Shown here in pieces: positions 10,497-19,494 of a stretch of 44,123 bases of DNA. The first letter of the stretch is position 1. Every line of letters starts with the position of its first letter. A program made the translations under genes and the position numbers. The notes below the pieces were generated by a model. That model had not been told where the DNA came from, did not search any database, and worked only from the letters and a program-made list of their open reading frames with translations. Origin of the DNA: Desulfovibrio sp. OttesenSCG-928-G15 (GTDB lineage: Bacteria; Desulfobacterota; Desulfovibrionia; Desulfovibrionales; Desulfovibrionaceae); NCBI GenBank assembly GCA_030266525.1, contig JAJDIC010000008.1, positions 1 to 44,123 on the forward strand. The letters run 5' to 3'.

Positions 10497-10700
10497 ATGT
10501 GGAAACCCGCCCCCCGCTCTGCGCAGACAAGCATTCCCTGCACCCTGTGCAACCGTCCCCTGCTTGCCAAAAGAACCTGCCATCAGGCGTATATGTACTG
10601 CGAACAATGCAAAAAAGAATTCCCGCTGCAAATGCATATCAAGCAGATGGATTCGGCTCTGGAGAGCTTTCTTGAAGCGATAAACTGTGATCGGGTGTAA
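10497..10700 (+). CDS. Small zinc-ribbon protein
   Basis: This 67-residue protein carries two CxxC knuckles, CTLC (around residue 16) and CEQC (around residue 39), with extra Cys/His between them (KRTCHQAY), the layout of a zinc ribbon or short Zn finger. The ATG at 10497 has a good AAGGA seven bases upstream. An in-frame TTG at 10476 would overlap the pump stop but has no better ribosome site. It follows the RND pump by 17 nt and is probably cotranscribed with it. I do not recognise a named family. A metal-binding or nucleic-acid-binding role is possible. Confidence 0.65.
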   Translation: MWKPAPRSAQTSIPCTLCNRPLLAKRTCHQAYMYCEQCKKEFPLQMHIKQMDSALESFLEAINCDRV

Positions 10701-10823
10701 GGCCTTTGGTATTTGGAATCAAAATCCCTTGGTGTTGCAAAGCATTGTAAACAAGTATAGGGTAAAACTTTGTCGTATTGTCCTTTTTCCGTCTTGTACC
10801 ACTCCAACCCGGGTGCCATTTTT

Positions 10824-12746
10824 ATGAAGACTGCCATTTCCCGTCCACGTTGTGTGTTTTCCCCCCGCTACACCGTTTTCGTTCTTCTGTTTGTTCTGCT
10901 GCTGCCCACGGGCTGCGCTGATATTTTCAGCAAAATTTCCCTCGGCGGCGATGACGAGCCGGTCATGGTCAACCCCATTGAAGACCTTTCTTCTGCCTTT
11001 AACAAAGGCAACTATGGCAAAGCCGAAACCCTGGCCATGCGCCATCTGAAAAACGCGGGCCTCGGCCTTTCGCATAAAATCGAAGCCAACCGGCTGCTTG
11101 TCGGCTCTGCGCTGCACAACAACCACCCGAGCGTAGCCATCAACGCCCTGGAAGAATGGCGCAAATTGGCCCCCGGAGCGGACGGAACGCGCGAATGGCA
11201 GGACGCGTGGGCCAAAGCCATGCGCACCCTTTCTTCACACGACGCAAGAACGCGCGCCAATGACATTTATCAAGACAGCTCCCGCTCTGCGCTTATCCGC
11301 TGCATTTCCGGTGTGGTTCTTGCCGCCCGCCAGTGGAACGACGGCGACCTCGGCCAGAGCATGGTAGCCCTGGAAAATATCTATCAGGCCGTCAACACGA
11401 CAAAAGACAAAGCGGCCCTGGAACAACGCCTCGCCATTGAAATGAACGCGGCAAACCCTGCCGCCTCCAACCTGGCTTACAGCGCCGTTACCGACGCCAA
11501 CCGCAACAAATTCCCCTACAACGTGGTCTATGTCGATCAAATGCGGCGTACCAAGCAACTGGCGGCTGCCCAGGCCAAAGGCTCTTCCCTGCGCCTTGCC
11601 GATCCTTCCATTATCCGCTCTGTGCCGCGAGAAAGTATCATCGGCACGTCCATCCAGTCGGGTGGAACCGGGGCCGTTGTTTCCGGTCAGCCCATAGTGC
11701 TGGCCCTGCCCCTTTCCGGTCAGTACGCGCCCCTTTCCGAAAAAATCGCCGCGGGCGCAAAGGTTGCCTGCGACGAAATGATGGCAGCGGGCGGTCATGT
11801 GCAGCTCATGGTTATTGATACGGACGGCGCTGACTGGATTAGCAAAATCAACGCCCTTCCCGGTAACGCCACCATAGTCGGCGGCCCCCTGCGCCGGGCG
11901 GACTATACGACCCTCAAAGAAAAGGGCATTCTCGGCAAACGGGCAGTTTTTGCCTTCCTGCCTTCTCTTGACGGCAGCGACGAAGGCCAGAACGCCTGGC
12001 GCTTCTTCTCCAGTGCGCAAGATCAGGTCGATACCCTGCTTGGCTTTACGGACAAGCTCGGCATCAAGGAATACGGCGTGTTCTACCCGGACGACAACTT
12101 TGGTCGCCGGATGCAGAACATCTTTGAAGAGCGCGTACGCGCCAACGGCGCTACCGTGACTGCAAGCTCCTACCCGCCGGAAAACCAGAAGGCCTGGTCC
12201 GGCAGCGCCAAGGTATTTATTGAAAGCAAAAAGGGTACGCCCTTCAAGGCCGTATTCCTGCCCGACGCCTGGAAGCATATGGAAACCATTATCCCGGCTT
12301 TCTTCACCAACAAGGAAACCGGTCAGGTTCTGCTTGGCACCTCGCTTTGGGAGCAAAGTTTGAGCAAGGGCGCCTACGGCACCCCGCAATACTATGAGCT
12401 GGCAGTTTTCCCGGGCACCTGGAACCAGCAGCAGCCGAGCGCCATGGGGCAAAAGCTTCAGGCCGGTCTTTCCAAAGCCGGTCAGGGCACGGCAGACTTC
12501 TGGTACGGCCTTGGCTACGACTTTGCCAGGCTTACGGCCAAACTTGGCGTGCGTGAAGGCTGGACCGCCCCGCAGGTCAACAAGCTGCTTGAGCGTGCAA
12601 ACCTGAACTGGAGCATCGCCCCGATTCGCTGGGACAAGGATGGTCACGCTTCGCAAAAAATGCACCTGTTCCAGCCTGTCAGCGGCGGCTTTGTGCCCCT
12701 GAACGAAGGCACGTTCAAGAAGCGTCTTGGAGAGGCCAACCCGTAG
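10824..12746 (+). CDS. LpoA/LppC-type lipoprotein with periplasmic binding-protein fold
   Basis: The 640-residue protein begins with a lipoprotein signal (VLLFVLLLPTGC, lipidated Cys31). A helical TPR-like N-terminal half follows (FNKGNYGKAETLAMRHLKN and following), then a type-1 periplasmic-binding-protein fold (about 290-640, starting IVLALPLSGQYAPLSEKIAAG). This is the arrangement of LpoA, the outer-membrane activator of penicillin-binding protein 1A, and of related LppC proteins in Deltaproteobacteria. The likely place of action is the periplasmic face of the outer membrane. I chose ATG 10824, directly before the signal peptide, rather than an upstream in-frame codon at 10770. The gene stands alone, ending at a strong terminator. 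Activation of a specific PBP is inference from architecture. Confidence 0.8.
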   Translation: MKTAISRPRCVFSPRYTVFVLLFVLLLPTGCADIFSKISLGGDDEPVMVNPIEDLSSAFNKGNYGKAETLAMRHLKNAGLGLSHKIEANRLLVGSALHNNHPSVAINALEEWRKLAPGADGTREWQDAWAKAMRTLSSHDARTRANDIYQDSSRSALIRCISGVVLAARQWNDGDLGQSMVALENIYQAVNTTKDKAALEQRLAIEMNAANPAASNLAYSAVTDANRNKFPYNVVYVDQMRRTKQLAAAQAKGSSLRLADPSIIRSVPRESIIGTSIQSGGTGAVVSGQPIVLALPLSGQYAPLSEKIAAGAKVACDEMMAAGGHVQLMVIDTDGADWISKINALPGNATIVGGPLRRADYTTLKEKGILGKRAVFAFLPSLDGSDEGQNAWRFFSSAQDQVDTLLGFTDKLGIKEYGVFYPDDNFGRRMQNIFEERVRANGATVTASSYPPENQKAWSGSAKVFIESKKGTPFKAVFLPDAWKHMETIIPAFFTNKETGQVLLGTSLWEQSLSKGAYGTPQYYELAVFPGTWNQQQPSAMGQKLQAGLSKAGQGTADFWYGLGYDFARLTAKLGVREGWTAPQVNKLLERANLNWSIAPIRWDKDGHASQKMHLFQPVSGGFVPLNEGTFKKRLGEANP

Positions 12747-12798
12747 GAGGCTGCGCTTTTCCGTCCGGACGCGCTTTGCCGGACGAAAAAAACACAAG

Positions 12799-12834
12799 AA
12801 AAGGCCCGCAAGCTCGACAGCTTGCGGGCCTTTT
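12799..12834 (+). terminator. Rho-independent terminator after the LpoA-like gene
   Basis: A perfect 16-bp inverted repeat (AAAAGGCCCGCAAGCT and its complement) closes on a CGAC loop. Because A-rich and T-rich ends flank the GC stem on both sides, it can work in both directions between the convergent lipoprotein and PilZ genes. Confidence 0.9.
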
Positions 12835-13010
12835 CTTTCAGCCTGCGCGCGCGTTCTTTGCGCAAAAAGACAACGCGCCCGAGGCCAAAGGCATCAGGCG
12901 CGTAAGCTCATGTCAGGGAAGATCATTCAGGCCCAGCAGTATTCAAAACAGGCCCTCTTTTGCATCAGGCTCTCTGCCCGAGCAGATTGTCAGCCCACAA
13001 AGCAAAAAAA

Positions 13011-13433
13011 CTACTCCACTTCGCGAAACGCATCAGCCACCAGTTTGTCGATGGCTTTGCGCGTATCGTCATCCGCGTTGACGAATTGCAGCCCCAAAAG
13101 ATATTTATTGCCGGTTTTTTTAGTCCAGGCAATGTCGGCAATCGCTTCAAAATGCTGGTCCGTGTCATTTTCATAAACCCGGAAATACTTGCTGGAAAAC
13201 CTGTTCAGCAAGGGAATATGCACGTTGATGTGCAAGCGGGTGCCTACGGGCAGCTCCGAGTCAGATTCCACACAAAGCCCACCGCTGCTGATATCTTTGC
13301 TGTCAACATCGATAAGCAGATCTTTGGCAATGGGGAAAGCCAGTTCTCGGGCCTGAACCCGGTAAGGGCGGGGCAGGCGCGTATATACGCGCTTGTTGTC
13401 ATTGTCGGTATCGTTATTGTGCTGGTTGCTCAT
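13011..13433 (-). CDS. PilZ-domain c-di-GMP receptor
   Basis: The 140-residue protein is a stand-alone PilZ domain, expected to bind cyclic di-GMP. The RxxxR motif (RVYTR, about residues 15-19) is followed by the second signature DISSGGLCV near residue 48, and a beta-barrel pattern continues to GNKYLLGLQFV. The start is uncertain: ATG at 13433 has GGAGG eleven bases upstream, while an alternative ATG at 13451 adds six residues with AGGTGA almost touching it. A diguanylate cyclase lies 12 kb away in the same window, but there is no sign they are linked. The process it controls is unknown. Confidence 0.85.
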   Translation of the reverse strand: MSNQHNNDTDNDNKRVYTRLPRPYRVQARELAFPIAKDLLIDVDSKDISSGGLCVESDSELPVGTRLHINVHIPLLNRFSSKYFRVYENDTDQHFEAIADIAWTKKTGNKYLLGLQFVNADDDTRKAIDKLVADAFREVE

Positions 13434-13751
13434 AGACGCTAACGCCTCCATTCACCTGGACCGGTCGGGCCATTGTATGTGAGCCGACACGGGGGCCGGT
13501 GGTATATGTAAGAATATAGTGTGTATGTCTATTACGTATACCCTAAACGAGACAAAATCAAGATGTAGTCTACAAACGGATGCCCTGGAAAAACACCCGG
13601 CCCTGTGCAGCCATGCGAAACACTGCGCAGTGTACTGGTTGGGAGTATTCGTTAAAGGGCAAAGGCTTTCAGCCAGAAGCAAGGCAGAGGAAGTTTGGTT
13701 CGCGCTTTACGCCGGACAGAACGCAAAGCTCGCACTCTTGCCGTCACACAA
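13434..13751. other. Intergenic region with an imperfect inverted repeat
   Basis: I see no gene here. An 11-bp inverted repeat, GGTATATGTAA at 13501-13511 and TTACGTATACC at 13532-13542 (one mismatch, 20-nt spacer), lies in an AT-rich patch about 70-110 nt upstream of the PilZ start. It could be an operator or contain the PilZ promoter. The rest (about 13560-13750) is the 3' flank of the next gene. Confidence 0.5.
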
Positions 13752-14492
13752 CTATTTCGCCCTGTCCAGCCAGGCATACACCCTGCCCATGGCCCGCGAG
13801 GGCGGGCCGGTAAGCTCTTCCCAGCCCCCGAGCACATTGGCCGCCTGCCGGTTGATGGCCTCCGTAATGCTTTGCGGATCCTGGTGTTGTAAAGCAACCA
13901 ATAGCGGATGCCCAAGGCGCAGAAAATCCATCATGGCGCACAGCTCCCGCTCTGTTTGCGCTTGTGGGTAGCGGCTGAAAGAATAGCCCAGAATCATGGC
14001 CAGTTCGCCTTCCTGCTCATGGGCCAGGGCAAAGGCCAGTGCCCCGCCCGCCGCAACCAGCCGGTCATACAGGGCAAGCACTTCTGCCGGGCCGAGATTT
14101 TCGCACAGGCCCTCAAACACGTCATACACCGCCGTCAAAAGGCGCAAGTGGTCTTCAAGCGGAGCCAGCGGAATAAGCGTATCCAGCATGGATAGCGCCT
14201 TTTCATATTTTCCCGCTGCAAGCAACGCGGCCACTCTCTTCAAGGAAGCGGTATACCCGGCCAGCTCCTTGCCGGTAAGGGGCGGCGGCAGGGGCTTGTC
14301 CAGGCAAAAGGGACAGCGGGTTCGATCTTCCGGCATATCAACCAGAAAGCCGTCCGGACCGTCAGGCGAAAAAACAGGCCCTACCGGGACCGGTTCCGGC
14401 TTTTCAGGGGGCATCGGGGCAATGCGCCTGGCCAGATACACCGCGCCCACGCTCGCAACAACAAGAAAACCCAGCCAGAACCACCAGGGCAT
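13752..14492 (-). CDS. Membrane-anchored hypothetical protein with helical cytoplasmic domain
   Basis: I do not recognise this 246-residue protein. It starts with a single hydrophobic segment (WWFWLGFLVVASVGAVYLARR), followed by a proline-rich stretch, a lone CPFC pair (near residue 60) and an alanine/leucine-rich helical domain resembling TPR-type packing (RVAALLAAGKYEKALSMLDTL). Because arginines follow the helix, the domain is likely cytoplasmic. ATG 14492 is preferred. A TTG at 14504 is in frame, and neither has a clear ribosome site. It lies between the terminator of the sulfonate operon and the PilZ gene, all on the minus strand, and is probably a separate unit. Confidence 0.65.
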   Translation of the reverse strand: MPWWFWLGFLVVASVGAVYLARRIAPMPPEKPEPVPVGPVFSPDGPDGFLVDMPEDRTRCPFCLDKPLPPPLTGKELAGYTASLKRVAALLAAGKYEKALSMLDTLIPLAPLEDHLRLLTAVYDVFEGLCENLGPAEVLALYDRLVAAGGALAFALAHEQEGELAMILGYSFSRYPQAQTERELCAMMDFLRLGHPLLVALQHQDPQSITEAINRQAANVLGGWEELTGPPSRAMGRVYAWLDRAK

Positions 14493-14633
14493 AGCCGCCG
14501 CCAAACAGGATAAAGGTGCAAGGGAAATACCGTACTTTCATTCATACTATCATCATTCACCGTGAGCCGGGATTATTATTTTATCATTTTATTTTGCATA
14601 GTTATTTACAAATTCGGATCGAAAACAAAAAAA

Positions 14634-14659
14634 TCCGGCCCTTTTGCCAAAGGGCCGGA
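14634..14659 (-). terminator. Terminator of the C3-sulfonate operon
   Basis: The 11-bp stem TCCGGCCCTTT/AAAGGGCCGGA has a GCCA loop and is followed on the minus strand by seven T. It stands 30 nt beyond the slaB stop and closes the eight-gene operon. Confidence 0.9.
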
Positions 14660-14690
14660 CAAACAAAAGGCTTATCGCCAATGGACAGCC

Positions 14691-16145
14691 TTATCCCAGG
14701 TTACCCACAAGAATGTATTTGGTCTCCACATAGTCTTCTATGCCCTGGTGCCCACCTTCGCGTCCGAGGCCACTTTCCTTCACGCCGCCAAAGGGTACTT
14801 CGCCGCTTGCCAGGGCGACTTCATTTACCCCCACAAGACCGTACTCAATGGCAGAGGCAATGCGGTAGAACGAGCCTATGTCTTTGGTAAAGACATAGGA
14901 AGCCAGGCCGTATTCCGTTTCATTGGCGAGGGCAACGGCTTCTTCTTCCGTCTTGTAGGTCATTACCGGGCATATGGGGCCGAATATTTCTTCCTTGAAA
15001 ACGCGCATTTCCCTGGTAACGCCGGTCAAAACCGTGGGTTCGTAATGCAGGCCGCCAAGCGCGGGTTCGATACCGCCAATGGCAACTTTGGCGCCCTTGC
15101 TTACCGCGTCGTCCACAAAGGGCTGCATGGCGTTTTTGGCGTTTTGATCCACAAGCGGCCCCTGGGTAACGCCCTGCTCCATGCCGTTGCCCAGTTTGAT
15201 ACCCCGCACTTTTTCCACCAGTTTTGCCACATAATCATCATGGACGCTTTCATGTACGATAACGCGATTCACGCAAATGCAGGTCTGACCGGCATTACGG
15301 AACTTGCTGCCCATTGTGCCCGCAACAGCCAGGTCAATATCGGCATCCGCGCAAATAATCATGGGGGCGTTGCCGCCAAGTTCCATGGAAACCTTTTTTA
15401 CCGTACCGGCACACGCCGCAATAAGCTGCTTGCCGACAGCCGTGGAGCCGGTAAAGCTGATTTTCTTCACCAGGCTGCTTTTGCACAATTCGTCACCAAT
15501 CAGGGCGGCGCTACCGGTTACCACGTTCATCACTCCGGCGGGCACGCCAGCGCGCAGGGCAAGTTCGGCCATTGCCAGGGCGGTAAAGGGCGTCTTGCTG
15601 GCCGGTTTGAGAATCATCGGGCAGCCTGCGGCCAGGGCCGGTGCTGCTTTGCGCGGAATCATGGACATGGGGAAGTTCCAGGGCGTAACAGAGGCGGTAA
15701 CGCCGATGGGCTGCTTCATGGTAAACGGCTGCTTGCCCGGCCAGGGAGAGGGAATAACATCGCCGTAAACCCGCCGCCCCTCTTCTGCAAACCAGCCGAT
15801 ATAACTGCACCCAAGGCCTATTTCCCCCTTGGATTCAGCCAGGGGCTTGCCCTGTTCCGTGGTCATGAGCACAGCAATATCATCAACATTTTCAGCGATA
15901 AGATCTTTCCAACGGCGCAAAATGTCGCCCCGCTGCAAGGGGGTAAGCTTGCGCCACTCCAAAAACGCCTTTTGCGCGCCTTCTATGGCCTGAACAACCT
16001 GTTCGCTGGTCAGCTTGGGCACGGTTCCCACCACGGAACCGTCCGCCGGGTTGGTTATGGTCAGCGTACTTTTATCCGTAGCGTCTACCCAGGTTCCGTT
16101 TATGAGACACTGTTGCTTAAAGAGACTGCTGTCTTTGAGTTTCAT
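14691..16145 (-). CDS. slaB: Aldehyde dehydrogenase, probable 3-sulfolactaldehyde dehydrogenase
   Basis: The 484-residue protein belongs to the succinate-semialdehyde dehydrogenase (GabD) branch of NAD(P)-dependent aldehyde dehydrogenases. The catalytic set is intact: oxyanion Asn157 in TPWNFP, Lys180, the nucleotide loop FTGSTAVG (231-238), general base Glu255 in ELGGNAP and nucleophile Cys289 in NAGQTC. By itself the sequence would be called succinate-semialdehyde dehydrogenase. Its place as last gene of an operon with suyAB and a YihU-like dehydrogenase points to oxidation of sulfolactaldehyde to sulfolactate, as described for SlaB of the DHPS-degrading Desulfovibrio sp. DF1. AGGAG precedes the ATG. 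The gene lies 56 nt after dctM and ends before a terminator. The family is certain; the substrate is inferred. Confidence 0.8.
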   Translation of the reverse strand: MKLKDSSLFKQQCLINGTWVDATDKSTLTITNPADGSVVGTVPKLTSEQVVQAIEGAQKAFLEWRKLTPLQRGDILRRWKDLIAENVDDIAVLMTTEQGKPLAESKGEIGLGCSYIGWFAEEGRRVYGDVIPSPWPGKQPFTMKQPIGVTASVTPWNFPMSMIPRKAAPALAAGCPMILKPASKTPFTALAMAELALRAGVPAGVMNVVTGSAALIGDELCKSSLVKKISFTGSTAVGKQLIAACAGTVKKVSMELGGNAPMIICADADIDLAVAGTMGSKFRNAGQTCICVNRVIVHESVHDDYVAKLVEKVRGIKLGNGMEQGVTQGPLVDQNAKNAMQPFVDDAVSKGAKVAIGGIEPALGGLHYEPTVLTGVTREMRVFKEEIFGPICPVMTYKTEEEAVALANETEYGLASYVFTKDIGSFYRIASAIEYGLVGVNEVALASGEVPFGGVKESGLGREGGHQGIEDYVETKYILVGNLG

Positions 16146-16201
16146 TGCCAGAACTCCTGAACAATAGAGGTTGAGGTTTCAACGAATATACAAGCCTGCG
16201 C

Positions 16202-17515
16202 CTATTGCCCCATGCCCATCTTGTCGGGCAGCCAGAGCACTATTTCCGGCACAAAGGTAAAGAGCAATATGCAGGTCAGCAAAGCGATCAGATAGGGCAA
16301 TACGCCGATGGCTATTTTTTCAATGGGTATTCGCGCAATGCTTGAAGCGACAAACAAATTGACGCCCAGCGGCGGGGTAAGCAGAGCCATTTCATTCGTG
16401 GCCACAAGAATAACCCCGAAATGAATGGGATTGATGCCAAGCTGGTGCAATACCGGCAGCAATACCGGCACAAGGATGATGATCGTGGAAAGGGTTTCCA
16501 TGAACATACCGAGAATAATCAGCACCCCGATAATCATCAGCAGCACTACCTGCGGATTGTCGGAAATTGACAAAACCGTCGCCGCCAGACGTTGCGGAGC
16601 CTGCTCAAAGGTAAGCAGCTTGCCAAAGAGGGTAGACGCGCCGACAATCAGCAACACGCCGCCACACACGACCGCGCCTTCCAGAAGCGCCCTGTACAAA
16701 TGGACCGGGCGAAGCGCCCGGTTGATCAGAAAACCCACCAGCAAGGACCAGAGAATGGCGACAACAGAGGCTTCCACAGGAGTGGCGAAGCCGGAATAAA
16801 TGGATCCGAGAATGATGAGGGGGGTCGCCAGGGCGGGCGATCCCTTGACACAGCTTTTCAAGAAATCGTTCAGCTTAAAGGGGGGCGCGTCTTCCTCACC
16901 GCGGAAGCCGTTGCGCTTGGCAATGGCCCAGGCGGTAAACACCATGGAACAGCCGACAATGGCTCCGGGCACAAACCCGGCCGTGAACATGGCCGTTACT
17001 GACAGGTTCCCCAAAATCGCATAAATAATCATGGGATTGCTTGGTGGAATCATAATCCCGATGGTGCCGCCCGAGGAGGCAACAGAGGCCGCATAAGCGG
17101 GACTGTAGCCGTTTCGAACCATGGAGGGAATGAGAAGCGTGCCCACAGCGGCCACAGTGCCCGGCCCGGAGCCGGAAATGGCCGCAAAAAAAGTACAGGC
17201 CAAAATTGTGGTGATACCAAGACCCCCATATGTTCTTCCCACCATCTGCTTGACCACGTCGACAATTTGGTGGGTAATGTTGCCGGACTCCATGAGTGAA
17301 CCGGCAATGACAAAACAGGGTATGGCCAGCAGGGGGAAAATGTTCAGCCCGTCAAACAGGGAGTTGTGAATAACAGACATGGGCAGCGAATCTCCGACCA
17401 ACAGGGCCAGGGTAGCCGATATGGCAAGGCTCGCGTAGATGGGCAGCCCCAGCAGGAACAGCATGAACATGGAAGCCATGATAACGGTCAGAATGGAGAT
17501 ATCTTCCATGATCAT
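16202..17515 (-). CDS. dctM: TRAP transporter large permease (DctM)
   Basis: This 437-residue inner-membrane protein is the transport channel of a TRAP (tripartite ATP-independent periplasmic) uptake system driven by the Na+ gradient. It shows the DctM pattern of about a dozen membrane helices, with family motifs ISGSGPGTVAAVGTLLIPSM, SSGGTIGIMIPPSNPMIIYA and NEMALLTPPLGVNLFV. Its ATG overlaps the dctQ stop by four bases (17512-17515), so translation is coupled. Position in the suyAB operon suggests a C3 sulfonate such as DHPS or sulfolactate as substrate. The specificity would sit in DctP. Confidence 0.93.
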   Translation of the reverse strand: MIMEDISILTVIMASMFMLFLLGLPIYASLAISATLALLVGDSLPMSVIHNSLFDGLNIFPLLAIPCFVIAGSLMESGNITHQIVDVVKQMVGRTYGGLGITTILACTFFAAISGSGPGTVAAVGTLLIPSMVRNGYSPAYAASVASSGGTIGIMIPPSNPMIIYAILGNLSVTAMFTAGFVPGAIVGCSMVFTAWAIAKRNGFRGEEDAPPFKLNDFLKSCVKGSPALATPLIILGSIYSGFATPVEASVVAILWSLLVGFLINRALRPVHLYRALLEGAVVCGGVLLIVGASTLFGKLLTFEQAPQRLAATVLSISDNPQVVLLMIIGVLIILGMFMETLSTIIILVPVLLPVLHQLGINPIHFGVILVATNEMALLTPPLGVNLFVASSIARIPIEKIAIGVLPYLIALLTCILLFTFVPEIVLWLPDKMGMGQ

Positions 17516-18069
17516 GCCCCTCCTTTGGTCATGTTGTCGTCGTCATCAGCTTCAAGGCCGAATTCTTCCTTGACCATTTCGGCTTCGTCGCGAACGAGGT
17601 GTAGCAGGGTGCCGTTTTGGTAGCGCCTGATATAGTCTTCCACCACACGCCAGGAAAGCAGCACAAAGCCTGCGGGTATGATCATTTCCACATACGATTT
17701 GACAATATGCAAGGTAGGCGAAATTTCCGGAAATTCCATGCCCTCTTTGATCACAACCCAGCTGTGCCAGGCAATGTACAGACTGAAGACAACCCAGATT
17801 GTGTCCGCAATAATGCGCATCAGCAGGCGAAATTGTGGGGAAAAGGGAATAAACTGGGCGGTGATGCGTACCTGCCCGTTGCGTTTGGTCACAAGCGCCG
17901 CGCCGATATACACTGTCCACAAAAAGCTGTACCGGCTAAGCTCTTCCGTCCAGGCCAGCGAAGAACCGGCCACAACGCGGATGATCACCTGAATGATCAA
18001 ACACCCGACCATCACGGCCATACAAAAAGCGCAAAAAACCTCTTCAAAGTTGTCGTACAATTTTCTCAT
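17512..18069 (-). CDS. dctQ: TRAP transporter small permease (DctQ)
   Basis: This 185-residue membrane protein has the four-helix DctQ fold with the typical WTEELSRYSFLWTVYIGAA motif. The C-terminal tail is strongly acidic (EADDDDN). ATG 18069 has GGAGA upstream and follows a 170-nt gap after dctP that holds a GC-rich hairpin. DctQ pairs with DctM to form the membrane half of the transporter. An upstream in-frame extension to 18237 would read through the hairpin and is not believed. Confidence 0.92.
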   Translation of the reverse strand: MRKLYDNFEEVFCAFCMAVMVGCLIIQVIIRVVAGSSLAWTEELSRYSFLWTVYIGAALVTKRNGQVRITAQFIPFSPQFRLLMRIIADTIWVVFSLYIAWHSWVVIKEGMEFPEISPTLHIVKSYVEMIIPAGFVLLSWRVVEDYIRRYQNGTLLHLVRDEAEMVKEEFGLEADDDDNMTKGGA

Positions 18070-18200
18070 GGCAGGCGTCTCCTCTTTGCCGGGGCGTGAG
18101 TTGAGCCGGCATTGAGCGTTTGAGAGCGCCTCCTTCATGCATGAGGCGGGAACAGGCAAGAGGTGAAAAAGAACGCATGAAGGAAACAAGTGCGGGGGGG

Positions 18201-18224
18201 CTGCGGCCCGGAATCGGGCCGCAG
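18201..18224 (-). other. Intercistronic hairpin after dctP
   Basis: A perfect 10-bp stem CTGCGGCCCG/CGGGCCGCAG with GAAT loop lies 16 nt past the dctP stop, with no T run after it. Such hairpins often protect the 3' end of a binding-protein mRNA, letting the soluble component outnumber the membrane subunits. Partial termination is also possible. Confidence 0.75.
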
Positions 18225-18239
18225 TTTGACATAACAACG

Positions 18240-19235
18240 TTATTGTATTGCTTTTAGCGCGTCATCAACAACGTCCTGGCCGCCCAGTTTGCCGCTGTAC
18301 TTGGGCCAGATGCCGCGGGCTTTTTCAATCCATACGGTTTCATCTGTAAGCGCATCCACTTGCATGCCATGCGTCTTGCACTCTTCAAGGGCTTTGTTCA
18401 CGTCTTCTTCAGACCATTTCCATTCGTATTTTGCCGCTTCCGCACAAGCCTTATCCATCAGCTCTTTGGTTGCGGGGTCAAGCTTGCGGTACCACTTTTC
18501 GCTAACCAGCATGGGACCGACCCAGAGCATATAATGCAGATCGGAAATGTACTTTTGCACCTCCCAGAACTTCTGGTCGCGGTTCACGCCGTGCGGATTT
18601 TCCTGACCATCGACCACGCCCTGCTGCAAGCCGTTAAAGGTTTCGGTCCAGGCCAGGGGGTGCGGTTCCACGCCCCAGGAACGAAAAGCATCCAGCTGAA
18701 TTTCCACGGCAGGCACGCGAATTTTAAGGCCCTGCAGGTCTGCAATCGAGGTGACGGCTTTTTTGGAGTTGGTCAGAACCCGGTAGCCCCCCACAAGCCA
18801 ACTCAAGGGGCGAGCGCCGCTTTGCTGGGCAATAACGTCGGCCTGCTTGGTCATAAATTCCGTGTTGCCGAACATTTTGTACGCATCTTCCAAGTTCGGG
18901 AACAAATAGGGCAGAATAAACAGAGAAGCCCTGGCAGAGAAAGGAGTCAGGTTACCGCAGGCAACAACGGTGAGGTGCAGTTCTTCCGTGCGAAGCTGTT
19001 TCACGTTGGCCTGTTCATCCCCCATGGAGCCGCCGTAAAAAGTTTGCACCGAGATGGCCCCGCCGGACTCTTTTTCCACTATTTCCTTGAACTTGTTGAT
19101 GGCCTGTACGTGCAAGCTGGATTCAGGGTTGGCCGTGGCCGCGCGGATGGTCATTTTTTTGAATTCGGCGGCATTGGCGGTTACGGCAAAAAGCAATGCC
19201 GGCAGCAAGAAAGTTGCAAAAAGAAGGCGTTTCAT
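18240..19235 (-). CDS. dctP: TRAP transporter solute-binding protein (DctP)
   Basis: The 331-residue periplasmic receptor captures substrate and delivers it to DctQM. A Sec signal peptide (MKRLLFATFLLPALLFAVTANA, cleavage before AEFKK) precedes a DctP fold. ESGGAISVQTFYGGSMGDE (near 55-73), LKIRVPAVEIQLDAFRSWG and the ligand-contact region EPHPLAWTETFNGLQQGVVDGQEN are typical. The segment KIRVP carries the conserved arginine that holds the substrate carboxylate in most DctP proteins and could equally hold a sulfonate. ATG 19235 has GGAGAG upstream. It begins the transporter part of the operon after a 259-nt gap with a hairpin. Confidence 0.93.
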   Translation of the reverse strand: MKRLLFATFLLPALLFAVTANAAEFKKMTIRAATANPESSLHVQAINKFKEIVEKESGGAISVQTFYGGSMGDEQANVKQLRTEELHLTVVACGNLTPFSARASLFILPYLFPNLEDAYKMFGNTEFMTKQADVIAQQSGARPLSWLVGGYRVLTNSKKAVTSIADLQGLKIRVPAVEIQLDAFRSWGVEPHPLAWTETFNGLQQGVVDGQENPHGVNRDQKFWEVQKYISDLHYMLWVGPMLVSEKWYRKLDPATKELMDKACAEAAKYEWKWSEEDVNKALEECKTHGMQVDALTDETVWIEKARGIWPKYSGKLGGQDVVDDALKAIQ

Positions 19236-19425
19236 GAGGCGTCTCTCCTATGGCGAAAGTTGCATGTCGACAAGTTGGAAGCATCTGGTGTGCAAAGTTC
19301 CGTTTGCTGGTTCATTCTTTACAACCCAAGGGCTCCATGAGCGGCTCTGCACATATCGTTCACACCCGCGAGTGTGTGCAAAAAAGTCCGTTCACCTTGG
19401 GCCTGGCATTATTCGGTTATTCTGT

Positions 19426-19450
19426 CTTGCGGGGCCGAAAGCCCCGCAAG
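19426..19450 (-). other. Hairpin between the dehydrogenase gene and dctP
   Basis: A perfect 10-bp stem CTTGCGGGGC/GCCCCGCAAG with CGAAA loop lies 45 nt after the dhpA-like stop, inside the 259-nt gap before dctP. No T run follows on the minus strand, so it looks like an RNA-stability or partial-termination element separating enzyme and transporter genes. Confidence 0.7.
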
Positions 19451-19494
19451 AGGGTCTGAAAAAACACGCCGCACAAAGATGCGTACACGGCTCG

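Noticed and set aside
12747..13010. Possible small genes in the gap after the terminator.
   Set aside because: Open frames here read through the terminator hairpin and lack start signals.
14562..16160. A 532-residue plus-strand frame opposite slaB, and a similar one opposite dctP/dhpA.
   Set aside because: The complementary frames encode clear enzymes with catalytic motifs. The plus-strand translations are rich in His, Gly and Arg with no domain.
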